Shown: positions 46,448 to 55,396 of the stretch, piece by piece | Position numbering within the stretch: position 1 is the stretch's first letter | Layout: every line of letters begins with the position of its first letter | Assembly: GCA_964561545.1 (NCBI GenBank) | Contig: CAZLQF010000001.1 | Location: 62,001-126,000, forward strand | Direction of reading: 5' to 3' | From: CAZLQF01 sp964561545 | GTDB lineage: Bacteria; Bacteroidota; Bacteroidia; CAILMK01; CAYYUA01 | Length of the DNA: 64,000 nucleotides | Notes under the pieces: model-generated | The model's database searches: none | The model's input: only the letters and a program-made list of their open reading frames with translations | Told to the model about the DNA's origin: nothing | Made by a program: the position numbers and the translations under genes

Positions 46448-49400
46448 CTATCGCTTGATCATTTTGACAGATTGGCGACCTTCATACGGCGTTTTTGCTT
46501 GAAGTAAATACAGGCCATTGTTTAATTGGTCCCAATAAGGTATTCTTATTTTTTGGGAGCCCTTACTTAAAGCCACTTCACGCGCTTTTATTACTTGCCC
46601 CTTTAGGTCACTTATTTGTAAATGAACTGTACTGGCTTGTTCGGTTGCTATCATTAACCATGCCCGATTGCCATCAGCGCTATAGGCAGGTTTGAGCTCA
46701 AATTTCGATTCATTATTAAACTTTATGGAAATTATGGAAGAATATTCATGTTTTCCATTGAAATCTACCTGTTTGAGTCTATAGTAATTGATACCTTCAA
46801 ACGGTTCTTCATCAAAATGTTGGTATCGGGTTTCCGTTAATTTGGTACCATGTCCTTCTTTCCTGCCTATATTAAGCCACTCACCTGATGCCGATCTTCT
46901 TTGAATGATAAAATGGCTGTTGTTTTGTTCAGATGCTGTGGCCCAATCCAGTTTAACCTGGTTGCGTTCAACCACTTTACCTTCAAAATATTTAAGTTCT
47001 ACAGGCAATGCACCAGATGAACCTCCTTCGCCCGAAAATGTAAATGGACTAAATGAACCAATTTTTGAACTTGTTGTAACATACCCGCTCATAGAATCTC
47101 CGGAAATATTACCGGCTCCTTCATCTTTCCATTCACCATCATAGAAATGGCCAACCTTTAAACTGTCGATATGATCGTAGCCACAAAAATCATTTTCATT
47201 CCAAAACAAACTCACGGTGACATCATCGCCTGGGGAAGTGCCTTGGTTTCTATCAAGTTCCCAATACATAGAAGAACAAACATCTTCAAGTTCATCACTT
47301 GTAGTATAATCACCGTAGCCGCTATCGTTAAACTGAACAGTGTAGGAAGCAGTTTGTGAACTTGGAGCCGAAATGGCCAATGGCGCATATTTATTTTGGT
47401 CACCTATGGGAAAAACCGTACTGTCGTTACCAATTTTTTCAACAGGCCCGGATATGTAAGAATTCTTATTAGCTCCGTCAAAAGTAGCATCATCTTCAAT
47501 TACAAACATACTGGTGTCTGAGGATTGAACTACTCCATTGGCAAGGGTAAGTTTATTTTTAATATTGGCCTTACTTTTTAAAATTACTTGCGGGACTCCG
47601 CCATAAGCATTATCAATCTTTAAATTTTCAAAAGTTAAATTGTCCTCTTCACTCTGGTCTTTCGTTTCTATGACTTGCTTTCTGTTTGAGCCATTGAAAA
47701 CAATGGTAGATTGACCTTTTCCTCTTACTTTGCCATACCCTGGATTTTTCTTAACTATATCTCCTGCTAACTTGAAGTTAGCCCCATTCTTGAACTGAAC
47801 TTCCGCTTTGTTACTATCATTGACATTAAATCTGAGATCATTGCCCACACTTAATTTGGCAGTTTGATCTATCAAATGATGGATCGTATCTCCGCCCGAA
47901 AATTCTATCTCCAGATCTTTTCCAACATCAATTGTAACATTGTCCGTCCCTTTCAGTGTGCTTTTTGTAGTTCCTGCTTCACTAATCCATTGCATGGATT
48001 TCGTTACTGAGAGCTGCCCATCATTTCTTACATTTACTGCAAATTCCTTATTGCCACCTTTTCTTTTAAAAATTGCATTGGAACCCACTTTTAAGTGACC
48101 ACTGTCAACCTTCACTTTACTTTTTGCATTATTGCCATCATTCTTCATCTTAAGATTGCCGCTAATATCTAAATTAGCCCCATTTACAAACAGGGATGTA
48201 GAATCTCCACCCGCACTCATATTTACTTTTGCAGCTTCCTGATTCGAGGAAGCTTGAATACTGTAACCATCAATATGAACAACATGCTCTTGCGTAGGAA
48301 CATTAAATGAAGGCGCGCCGCCTGGAGAATTTGACCAATTGAATGATGTACCCCAATCCCCGTTCGAGATGGCATAAAATTGAGTGGTATTAACGTTATT
48401 AATGTTCAGCGTAAAGCTTCCTGCATTGGTATCTGGATAAGCATTGTCAACTGAAATATAATATACCTCATCCTTGGTAAGGTTACTGTAATTTAACGTC
48501 ACATCATTGAAGGCACTGGTATCTTTACAAGCCAATTCGTTACCGCTTGAATCCCAAAGTGCTATTCTTGGAGACTGAATGGTTCCCAAAGTGTCGCCAG
48601 TTTTCAATTCAACGCTCACATCAAAATAATTGGCCTTGAACTTAAACCACTTATTGTTATTAGGCCCATCTGGCCAACAGGTAGGCTTCGTTCGGTCGGG
48701 AGTACCATTTTTGGTTGAAAATGCCTTAAGTTCAGAGGTCCAATTGGCCAAATCACTCAGCAAATAAGCACCTCCTTTAAAGTCATTATTGGGTTTTTCA
48801 TTAATGCAAAGTTTAAAAGAACCTTGATTATTCTGGCCTTGAACGTTATCCACTGAAATATAATACCAATTGCCTACTACCAAATTGCCATAGTTTAATC
48901 CAATATCACTCAGTGCCCCGGATTCATCTTTGCAAGCCAATTCCTGACCGCTTGCATCCCATAAAGCCACCATCGGATATTGTAAACTACCTTCCCCAAT
49001 ACCAGTTTTTACATTAACATCTATGTACGAGGTTTTTGCTTTAAATTTAAACCAACGATTGTTGTTAGGTCCATTGGACCAACAAGATCCTTTACTTTCA
49101 TCAGGCGAGGCACCTACTGTAGTATAGGCAGAATCGGAAGAGCACCAATTGTTAAGGTCCGTTAATTCTTTAGCTGCTACCTTGTAGTCATAATCCAGAT
49201 CATCGGTTGCGCATAGAGTAAAAGTGCCTTTATAAGAGGTGTCATTTCTGTTATCTACAGAGATGTAGTATTGCTTATCAGGATCAAGATTGGTGCTCAT
49301 AATTTTTATATCTGAAGAAGCATCAGAATAAGAGGCGCAAGCCACTTGATTTCCGGCAGAATCCCAAAGCGCTAAGTAAGGATATTGAAGAGTGCCTTCA

Positions 49401-50083
49401 CTGCCACCTGTTTTTAATTCAATTTCAATGGTATTGGTAGAAGGTTGAAACTGAAACCAACGGTTGTAGTCAGGTCCCGTATTCCAGCAACTACCACTGG
49501 ATTGATCGGGAGTTGCTCCTTCGGTAGTGAATGCTTCAAGCCCTGAACACCAATCATTTAAAGAACTTATCTCATAAGCACCTGCTTTAAAATCATAAGT
49601 AGGATAATCGGACAAGCAAAGGGTAAATGTACCAGCATATCCTTGATAGTTATCTGCCGATACATAATAAGTGTCACCAGGATTCAAACTTGAAGCGGTG
49701 ACAACAATGTCCGAGGTAATCGAATTGTAATAAGCACAACCGATTTCACTGCCACTTGAATCCCACAATGTAAGGATTGGGTATTTGAGCGTTCCTTCAG
49801 ACCCACCGGTTTTTAATTTAACCTCTGCATAATTGGTAGTTGCCTCAAATTTGAACCACACGTCATTGCTTGCACTTAGCGGCCAACAAGAACCGGTTCC
49901 TCCATCTGCTCCCGCACCTACAGTCGTATAGGCTTCATTAGCAGAACACCAATTATCAAGGTCATTGAGTAAAAAGGCATTGCTTTTGGTATCGTTACTT
50001 GGCTGACTAAATATTACTTGGGATGAAAGTAAGAAAAAAGTAATAAAGCCAGCAATCCTGCTTAAAAAAATTCCTCCTTGCAT
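46448..50083 (-). CDS. T9SS cargo protein with four tandem beta-sandwich repeats
   Basis: A 1211-aa secreted protein. Signal peptide about 1-26. Four tandem repeats of roughly 133 residues (about 33-566) each contain the words DLxNWCS, VGAxPD, GSCW, NNxWFKF, LWDSSG and YYISVDN, with a conserved pair of cysteines. A beta-helix-like middle (about 590-960) has many VxVxxG strands. A domain starting LPVELKYFEGK, seen in many T9SS proteins just before the sorting signal, precedes the type A-like sorting domain. That ends LYLLQAKTPYEGRQSVKMIKR. Likely a surface or shed adhesin or carbohydrate-binding protein; no catalytic motif seen. Confidence 0.85.
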   Translation of the reverse strand: MQGGIFLSRIAGFITFFLLSSQVIFSQPSNDTKSNAFLLNDLDNWCSANEAYTTVGAGADGGTGSCWPLSASNDVWFKFEATTNYAEVKLKTGGSEGTLKYPILTLWDSSGSEIGCAYYNSITSDIVVTASSLNPGDTYYVSADNYQGYAGTFTLCLSDYPTYDFKAGAYEISSLNDWCSGLEAFTTEGATPDQSSGSCWNTGPDYNRWFQFQPSTNTIEIELKTGGSEGTLQYPYLALWDSAGNQVACASYSDASSDIKIMSTNLDPDKQYYISVDNRNDTSYKGTFTLCATDDLDYDYKVAAKELTDLNNWCSSDSAYTTVGASPDESKGSCWSNGPNNNRWFKFKAKTSYIDVNVKTGIGEGSLQYPMVALWDASGQELACKDESGALSDIGLNYGNLVVGNWYYISVDNVQGQNNQGSFKLCINEKPNNDFKGGAYLLSDLANWTSELKAFSTKNGTPDRTKPTCWPDGPNNNKWFKFKANYFDVSVELKTGDTLGTIQSPRIALWDSSGNELACKDTSAFNDVTLNYSNLTKDEVYYISVDNAYPDTNAGSFTLNINNVNTTQFYAISNGDWGTSFNWSNSPGGAPSFNVPTQEHVVHIDGYSIQASSNQEAAKVNMSAGGDSTSLFVNGANLDISGNLKMKNDGNNAKSKVKVDSGHLKVGSNAIFKRKGGNKEFAVNVRNDGQLSVTKSMQWISEAGTTKSTLKGTDNVTIDVGKDLEIEFSGGDTIHHLIDQTAKLSVGNDLRFNVNDSNKAEVQFKNGANFKLAGDIVKKNPGYGKVRGKGQSTIVFNGSNRKQVIETKDQSEEDNLTFENLKIDNAYGGVPQVILKSKANIKNKLTLANGVVQSSDTSMFVIEDDATFDGANKNSYISGPVEKIGNDSTVFPIGDQNKYAPLAISAPSSQTASYTVQFNDSGYGDYTTSDELEDVCSSMYWELDRNQGTSPGDDVTVSLFWNENDFCGYDHIDSLKVGHFYDGEWKDEGAGNISGDSMSGYVTTSSKIGSFSPFTFSGEGGSSGALPVELKYFEGKVVERNQVKLDWATASEQNNSHFIIQRRSASGEWLNIGRKEGHGTKLTETRYQHFDEEPFEGINYYRLKQVDFNGKHEYSSIISIKFNNESKFELKPAYSADGNRAWLMIATEQASTVHLQISDLKGQVIKAREVALSKGSQKIRIPYWDQLNNGLYLLQAKTPYEGRQSVKMIKR
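48386..49987 (-). repeat. Four tandem ~133-codon repeats inside the 1211-aa cargo gene
   Basis: The four units are clearly homologous at protein level but differ throughout. This points to an old duplication kept by selection rather than recent slippage. Units 1 to 3 share TVGA plus GSCW; unit 4 is the most divergent (STKNGTPD, PTCWPDGP). Confidence 0.75.
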
Positions 50084-50654
50084 AATTCTAAATTTTCTAA
50101 TTCTACAACAGCAGTATACTTATTTCTAAATTAATTAGGAAGGAATTATCTGCAGGAAATTGAGCAATTGAGCGATTCGCTACTTTAAAAAGAATTCGAA
50201 AATTCTTGGGTTGGTACAAATTCCTTCCATTTTTTTATTCTTATGATTGATTCTATTTAAAATCAGGTTCAATCAAAATTACAATTTTTAATCTACAATA
50301 ATTCCATTTTCATCTGTCCATAAAACAAACCCATCTATTCATTTCCTATATCCAGCGAATTTAATAAAGTTAAAAATAACAGCCTAATTAATAACAAATT
50401 AATTCGTAAATAATTGATAACCAATATTTTAAACAGATTTCAATGAAAAATCGTCAATTCAATAAGGGCGGTTGGTAATTAGCTTGTCAAGTTTGGAAAA
50501 GAGAAAGCAAGAAGACTGATTAAAATCTTCTATTTAGCCCTAATTTTTTAAGCCCTCCTGCTTTCTCTTATTCTTCAATTACCTTTTTTGATAGCTTTAA
50601 TTGCTAATTGCTACTATTATCCCTATGAGTATTGGGGACGAACAACTGTAAACA
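50084..50654. other. 571-bp gap with a large inverted repeat
   Basis: No gene recognised. The AT-rich part near 50084-50440 is featureless. Between 50499 and 50569 lies a long-range hairpin, described separately. Beyond it, TAATTGCTAATTGCTAC (about 50597) resembles the GCTAAT-type words of other gaps. Confidence 0.4.
50499..50569. other. Branched stem-loop, candidate structured RNA or terminator
   Basis: AAGAGAAAGCA (50499-50509) pairs perfectly over 11 bp with TGCTTTCTCTT (50559-50569). Nested inside is a second helix, GAAGA (50511-50515) with TCTTC (50526-50530), and two direct copies of AGCCCT. Read on the minus strand the outer stem is followed by TTCC rather than a long U-run. Confidence 0.35.
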
Positions 50655-50915
50655 TCAGTTGGCCATTTTTAAATTGCCTGGTATCATTTTGTTAATTACA
50701 CTGTTCCCGTTCGCAGCAACTCTTACAAAATATTCATTTCCTGGTAAATAATTTTGCTCGATTAAATGACTAACGGTTCCCTGTTTGGTAAATTCACAAA
50801 AATTGTAAATCAAATTTCCATTACCATCCACCAAGCTTACTTCCAAAAAAGCCTTTGCATCAAGGTTTACCTGCAAGGCTAAATTTCCATTTTTAAAAAA
50901 TTCCTTAACGTACAT
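50655..50915 (-). CDS. Free-standing 86-aa protein resembling a T9SS sorting domain, no signal peptide
   Basis: The 86 residues read like the beta-sandwich of a type A sorting domain. The series FLEVSLVDGNGNLIYN, then LPGNEYFVRVAANGNSVINK, corresponds to the usual IxIxDxxGK and GxYxVxI elements. There is no signal peptide and no cargo part. A one-mismatch -7 box (50954-50961 read in reverse) lies 38 bp upstream. It may be a true small protein, a leftover C-terminus of a deleted cargo, or a cytosolic protein of similar fold. Confidence 0.5.
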   Translation of the reverse strand: MYVKEFFKNGNLALQVNLDAKAFLEVSLVDGNGNLIYNFCEFTKQGTVSHLIEQNYLPGNEYFVRVAANGNSVINKMIPGNLKMAN

Positions 50916-51195
50916 TTTACTTATTTTTTGAGGCTACTTACCATTCTAATAAACAAATATCTAAATACGCTAATAAGCGGCTATTTTCACATATTTTTTT
51001 TAAGTAACGTCAAAACCGAACGGTTCTTGAAAGCACTTTTAAGCTTAAAGCACTAAAAATCAAGCTTTTAAAAGCATTTTTGTTGATTTACAAGTAACAA
51101 GGCTTAAAATTCATATTAGGTCAGCGAGGTAAAACATAAGGAACATCATTATAAAAAAAGGGTATAAAAACCGATGTACTAAAAAAGGTCCATTA

Positions 51196-51915
51196 TTAAG
51201 CCCCTAATCTTACCAGTTGATGCTTGGTTATTTTTTCATCTATGAGATTTTTAGCCAGATTAACCCAAGACCTACATCCATCCAATATCACACCATCATT
51301 GGACACTACTATATCATGATTTACTTTTAAAGCTTTGTCGGGGTCATAAGCAAGATACACCGTCCAATTCCATTGATGGTGATCAGCTATTTCCTGGATG
51401 TAGGTTTTTAACCGGCCACTGTTAGAAACCGGCTTATCCAGATACCACAAAACCTGGCTAATATGATGAACTTCCAGAAATTTCCCTATTAGCTGGAGGG
51501 CCGATAACGTCTCTTCTACTCTTTTGTACGTAGAATGGATGCTTGCCAAATCCCGGTAGCAACCCTCTCGTCCTTCAAATATGTAACCGCCAGAGAGCGC
51601 ACTCTCAATGGTAATGAGCAAGTTAAATCCATCAATGGCCAAAAGGTTGTCCTTAACTTGGTCAAGTGCCATTTCATGTTCCTTCCGACAAGCTAGTGAC
51701 TGATCGGAGCAAGCACACCGCATGACGCTCATTCTTTGCCTTTGATTTAGCTGATAGCGATCGCCTACCATTTTGATGATCGCCTCCTCAGAATAGCCCC
51801 TTGTCAGCAAAAATGAAAAATCATAAACAGCTTCCCTCAATGTAGGAATCCATTGGCCATCAAAGATAAGCGAATCTTTATTCCTTGCGCCCCTGTGCTT
51901 CTGTTTATGCGGCAT
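51196..51915 (-). CDS. DUF434 domain-containing protein
   Basis: A 239-aa soluble protein whose sequence I recognise as the DUF434 family, best known from archaea. An N-terminal helical part (1-85) contains DFSFLLTRGYSEEAIIKMVG and NQRQRMSVMRCACSD. The C-terminal domain has LLAIDGFNLLITIESALSGG (91-110), IHSTYKRVEET and WYLDKPVSNSGRLK. Conserved aspartates (IDGFN, VILDGC) resemble the acidic clusters of PIN/NYN-type nucleases, which is only a suggestion. It is alone on its strand between T9SS genes. Biochemical function unknown. Confidence 0.72.
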   Translation of the reverse strand: MPHKQKHRGARNKDSLIFDGQWIPTLREAVYDFSFLLTRGYSEEAIIKMVGDRYQLNQRQRMSVMRCACSDQSLACRKEHEMALDQVKDNLLAIDGFNLLITIESALSGGYIFEGREGCYRDLASIHSTYKRVEETLSALQLIGKFLEVHHISQVLWYLDKPVSNSGRLKTYIQEIADHHQWNWTVYLAYDPDKALKVNHDIVVSNDGVILDGCRSWVNLAKNLIDEKITKHQLVRLGA

Positions 51916-52022
51916 AAGTAATTATTCAATTAGCCCATCACGTATTATTATCAGCTAAATTGAGGCAATTTACATCGTTTCAATATTTTCTAAAAATCCA
52001 TTCAAAGATTTAACAATAAAAG

Positions 52023-52030
52023 TAACTTTG
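52023..52030 (+). promoter_or_regulatory. -7 promoter box for the subtilase-nuclease operon
   Basis: TAACTTTG is an exact TAnnTTTG match, 49 bp before the start codon. The -33 position carries ATTC, so only half of the promoter is supported. Confidence 0.4.
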
Positions 52031-52079
52031 TCCTATCGGCCAATCAAGCCTTCTAACATATAATTTTAAAAACTAGTCA

Positions 52080-53645
52080 ATGGCTAAATTCCAATTTTTC
52101 ATTTTAATCTCGTTGCTCTTTTTGCTACAATCTGTTATTGCTCAAAAAAATGATACAGCATTTTTAAATAGCAGCATATATACCAAAGTTTATGATACAT
52201 CCAACATTAGGTTGGATTCGGGCGCTACTAATTTGTTCAATTTTAACTTATACGACAGCCTTTATCAATTTACTAAAGTAAAGCGCCCCTTTACAGGCTT
52301 GAATACAAAGCTGGACCAAACTTACCGGATCAAGTTTAAAGAAGGTAGTCCCCAAAATTTGATTGACGATCTTGAGAGCTTGGCATATATAGAATACGCA
52401 GAGCGCATACCGGCTTATAAGGTAAACTATGAGCCTAACGACCTTCAATCAGAACAATATTACCTCGATCGCGTCAATGCAAAAGGAGCCTGGGATGTGG
52501 CAAAAGGCAATCAAAATGTAGTAATAGCAGTGGTTGATAATGCAGTTTTAACATCCCAAGAAGACTTAACCAATCGAACCTGGACCAATGAAGATGAAAA
52601 TGGGAATGATGGTATTGATAATGACGTGAATGGATACACGGATGATACAATGGGATATGATGTTGCTGATGATAACAATGACCCCAATCCACCCTCCAAG
52701 GTTAAAGATGAAGGAAGGTTTAGCCATGGAACCCATGTTGCAGGACTAACAGGTGCGCATACAGACAATGGAAAGGGTATAGCTTCTTTAGCTTTTAATA
52801 CCCGCATCATGCCAGTAAAATGTTCACCTGATACTTCAGATGGAGCGATACTAACCAACGCTTACGAAGGGGTTTATTATGCCATCCAAAACAATGCAGA
52901 TGTCATTTCAATGTCATGGGGTGGTCCAAACATGACGGTTACTGGCTCCAATATTTTCCAAACAGCTGATGATATGGGGATTGTCATGATAGGGGCAGCT
53001 GGTAATGATGATACCGATCAAAAATATTATCCGGCCGGTTATGAAGAAGTGATTGCCGTTGGTGCAACAAACAAAAATGACCAAAAAGCCATTTATTCAA
53101 ATTTCGGGGATTGGATAGAAGTTATGGCCCCGGGTAGCAATATATACAGCTGCTTAGCGGGCACCCAATCTTCATACGGTACAAGGTCTGGTACTTCTAT
53201 GGCATGTCCATTGGTCAGTAGCCTTGCAGCCCTGATTAAAGCAGATGATCCGGGAAAATCCAATGAAATGATCCGTAAGCAGATTAAGCAAAGTTGCGAT
53301 GACATTGACGATAAAAATCCTTCTTATCAAGGCCAATTGGGAGCAGGCAGGATTAACGCAGCAAAAGCCATGAACACCACGGTTGGCATCAATAATTTCG
53401 TAAAAAATTCTAAACCCATTGAAGTTTATCCCAATCCAGCAAATGATCAATTCAAACTTGATGGTCCTCAAATTGGCTCCTTGAATGCTATCTACCTTAA
53501 AACCATCAACGCAAAAACTGTGAAAATATGGGATCAAGCACCAACAAAAGGTGCTTATGCTGTTGATGAATTGAATCCCGGCGTTTACATTTTGGAGATT
53601 CATCAGCAGATGGTTATTCATAGAAAAAGGTTAATCATCCAATAA
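52080..53645 (+). CDS. Secreted S8 (subtilisin-like) serine protease with T9SS sorting domain
   Basis: A 521-aa exported protease. Signal peptide 1-21, an inhibitor-like propeptide (about 60-125), then a peptidase domain with catalytic D153 (AVVDNAV), H216 (HGTHVAG) and S373 (GTSMACP), plus the oxyanion N309. A DENGNDGIDNDVNGYTDD stretch after the Asp motif looks like a calcium site. The C-terminal 80 residues form a type A sorting domain (VYPNPANDQFKLDG ... PGVYILEI). The EEP-fold gene follows after 2 bp, so the two are co-transcribed and probably act outside the cell together. Confidence 0.94.
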   Translation: MAKFQFFILISLLFLLQSVIAQKNDTAFLNSSIYTKVYDTSNIRLDSGATNLFNFNLYDSLYQFTKVKRPFTGLNTKLDQTYRIKFKEGSPQNLIDDLESLAYIEYAERIPAYKVNYEPNDLQSEQYYLDRVNAKGAWDVAKGNQNVVIAVVDNAVLTSQEDLTNRTWTNEDENGNDGIDNDVNGYTDDTMGYDVADDNNDPNPPSKVKDEGRFSHGTHVAGLTGAHTDNGKGIASLAFNTRIMPVKCSPDTSDGAILTNAYEGVYYAIQNNADVISMSWGGPNMTVTGSNIFQTADDMGIVMIGAAGNDDTDQKYYPAGYEEVIAVGATNKNDQKAIYSNFGDWIEVMAPGSNIYSCLAGTQSSYGTRSGTSMACPLVSSLAALIKADDPGKSNEMIRKQIKQSCDDIDDKNPSYQGQLGAGRINAAKAMNTTVGINNFVKNSKPIEVYPNPANDQFKLDGPQIGSLNAIYLKTINAKTVKIWDQAPTKGAYAVDELNPGVYILEIHQQMVIHRKRLIIQ

Positions 53646-53647
53646 TA

Positions 53648-54718
53648 ATGAGGGTCATAAAATTTTCTTGCCTGCTCTTGCTATCATTTGCGGTATTCCT
53701 TCCTTGTCAGGGCCAGGAAGAAGGAAGATTTGAACGGCAAGGCATCCGTTTCATGTTCTACAACGTTGAAAATTATTTTGACACCAAGGAGGATAGTTTA
53801 ACCGATGATAAAGACTTTACGCCCGAAGGTTTTAAACATTGGACGTTTGATAAATACAAAGCCAAGCAGCAGAACATTGCCAAGGTCACCATGGCTGTTG
53901 GGGAATGGGAAATACCCGAATTGGTGGGCCTTTGTGAAGTGGAAAATCGAAAGGTACTCAAAGACCTTTTAAAATGGACGCCCCTTTCTAAATTTCCATA
54001 TCGGATTATCCACCAGGAATCCCCTGATCATCGGGGCATCGATGTAGCACTACTTTATGACCATACGGCTTTTGAACCAATAGACACCGTTTTTAAACCA
54101 ATTCAATTTCCCTTTAAAGAAACATCTAAAACCAGGGAAATTCTTCACGTAAGCGGGGTCACCAATCAGGAAGATACCCTTCATCTCTTTATCAACCACT
54201 GGCCTTCCAGGTGGGGCGGCAAGGAAGCAACCGATCCTAAACGCAAATATGTAGCTAAAGTCCTAAGAGGCATGGTAGACTCCTTATTCAGGATAGATCC
54301 CAATGCAAAAATTTTAATTGGAGGTGACTTTAATGATAACCCCAATAATGCAAGCATTGCGGATGTTTTAGGTGCCCAACCAGACAAACCTCCCTATGAA
54401 GAGCCAGGTTTGGTCAATTTAATGTATTCAAAAAAAACGGAAGAAGGTAAAGGGACATTAAAGTATCAATATGACTGGGATTTGTTCGACCAGATTATGG
54501 TCTCAACCGCCCTGCTTAATAATAACGAAGGGCTTCAAACATCGCCAGATGATGCGCATATTTTTAGAAAAGAATGGTTGTTAACCGAAGATCAAAAATA
54601 TACTGGCCAAAAACTTTTTAGAACTTATGTGGGCCCTCGTTATAAAGGAGGCTATAGCGACCATTTGCCTGTTTATTTAGATTTAAGATGGAACAATATT
54701 AAGGGATCAGCAAATTAA
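53648..54718 (+). CDS. Secreted endonuclease/exonuclease/phosphatase-fold protein
   Basis: A 356-aa exported hydrolase. Signal peptide 1-22 (CLLLLSFAVFLPCQG). The fold's motifs are present: FYNVENYFD (35-43, Asn-metal site), GLCEVENRKVL with the metal glutamate, the INHWPSRWGG histidine loop, GGDFNDNP with catalytic Asp/Asn, and YSDHLPVYLD at the end. Such proteins degrade extracellular DNA or remove phosphate. Translation is probably coupled to the subtilase gene 2 bp upstream. It has no sorting domain, so periplasmic or Sec-exported is more likely than T9SS. Confidence 0.9.
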   Translation: MRVIKFSCLLLLSFAVFLPCQGQEEGRFERQGIRFMFYNVENYFDTKEDSLTDDKDFTPEGFKHWTFDKYKAKQQNIAKVTMAVGEWEIPELVGLCEVENRKVLKDLLKWTPLSKFPYRIIHQESPDHRGIDVALLYDHTAFEPIDTVFKPIQFPFKETSKTREILHVSGVTNQEDTLHLFINHWPSRWGGKEATDPKRKYVAKVLRGMVDSLFRIDPNAKILIGGDFNDNPNNASIADVLGAQPDKPPYEEPGLVNLMYSKKTEEGKGTLKYQYDWDLFDQIMVSTALLNNNEGLQTSPDDAHIFRKEWLLTEDQKYTGQKLFRTYVGPRYKGGYSDHLPVYLDLRWNNIKGSAN

Positions 54719-54831
54719 TATTTACACAATCAAAGTATAATCACCATAAAAACCCTCTAATGAGATTTTTATTAGTAGTGCATTTAGACGCAATTTAAAA
54801 TTAGAGGAACCTTCAATTTAAAACCATATTT

Positions 54832-55197
54832 ATGAGCAAAACCATACAACACCTCCATGAGGAACATCAGGATTGGCTATCGGATATAGAGCATTGGGAG
54901 CGGGAATTAGATTTTTTGGAAAACATGATACAAAAGATAAGAAAGCAGAAATTAAAAGACTCCCTTATGAAAGCATCCGGAGAGCTTGAGAATAAAATCC
55001 ATCACCATCAACGGTTATTGGAAGGGCTAAAAAGTACCATTAAATCCCATGAAGCTTTTATGAGTGACCAATTGAAAGAAGGAGGCGGTGAAAGCTTTTC
55101 TGACCATCAAGAAAACCGAAAACACATTCACCAATTTAAATCAACGTTCAAACAACTCAAACACGAGGTATTTGATTTAAGCGAGGAAGTATTATGA
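54832..55197 (+). CDS. Small His-rich helical protein of unknown function
   Basis: A 121-aa protein with no signal peptide, predicted to be almost wholly alpha-helical, with heptad-like patterning over its length. It contains about 15 histidines, several in spaced groups (HLHEEHQDW, KIHHHQRLLE, DHQENRKHIHQF). This could reflect metal binding such as a hemerythrin-like four-helix bundle, but the hemerythrin ligand pattern is not clear. It begins at an ATG and stands alone. No family recognised with confidence. Confidence 0.6.
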   Translation: MSKTIQHLHEEHQDWLSDIEHWERELDFLENMIQKIRKQKLKDSLMKASGELENKIHHHQRLLEGLKSTIKSHEAFMSDQLKEGGGESFSDHQENRKHIHQFKSTFKQLKHEVFDLSEEVL

Positions 55198-55396
55198 TGA
55201 AGGTGGATGCCTAATAGCAAAGAATTATTGGGACAAAAGCAGCAATAAAAACCAATTTTCATTAAGCAATTTCTTCTTAGGGTGGGTTACTTAATAAAAA
55301 TCAGCTTATGCGACCTTATTGCTAAACGTTAACGGTTAGGATCGATTTCTTCTTAACCTCATTAAAAAGCAAGGCTTAGAACAAATCAAACATCGT

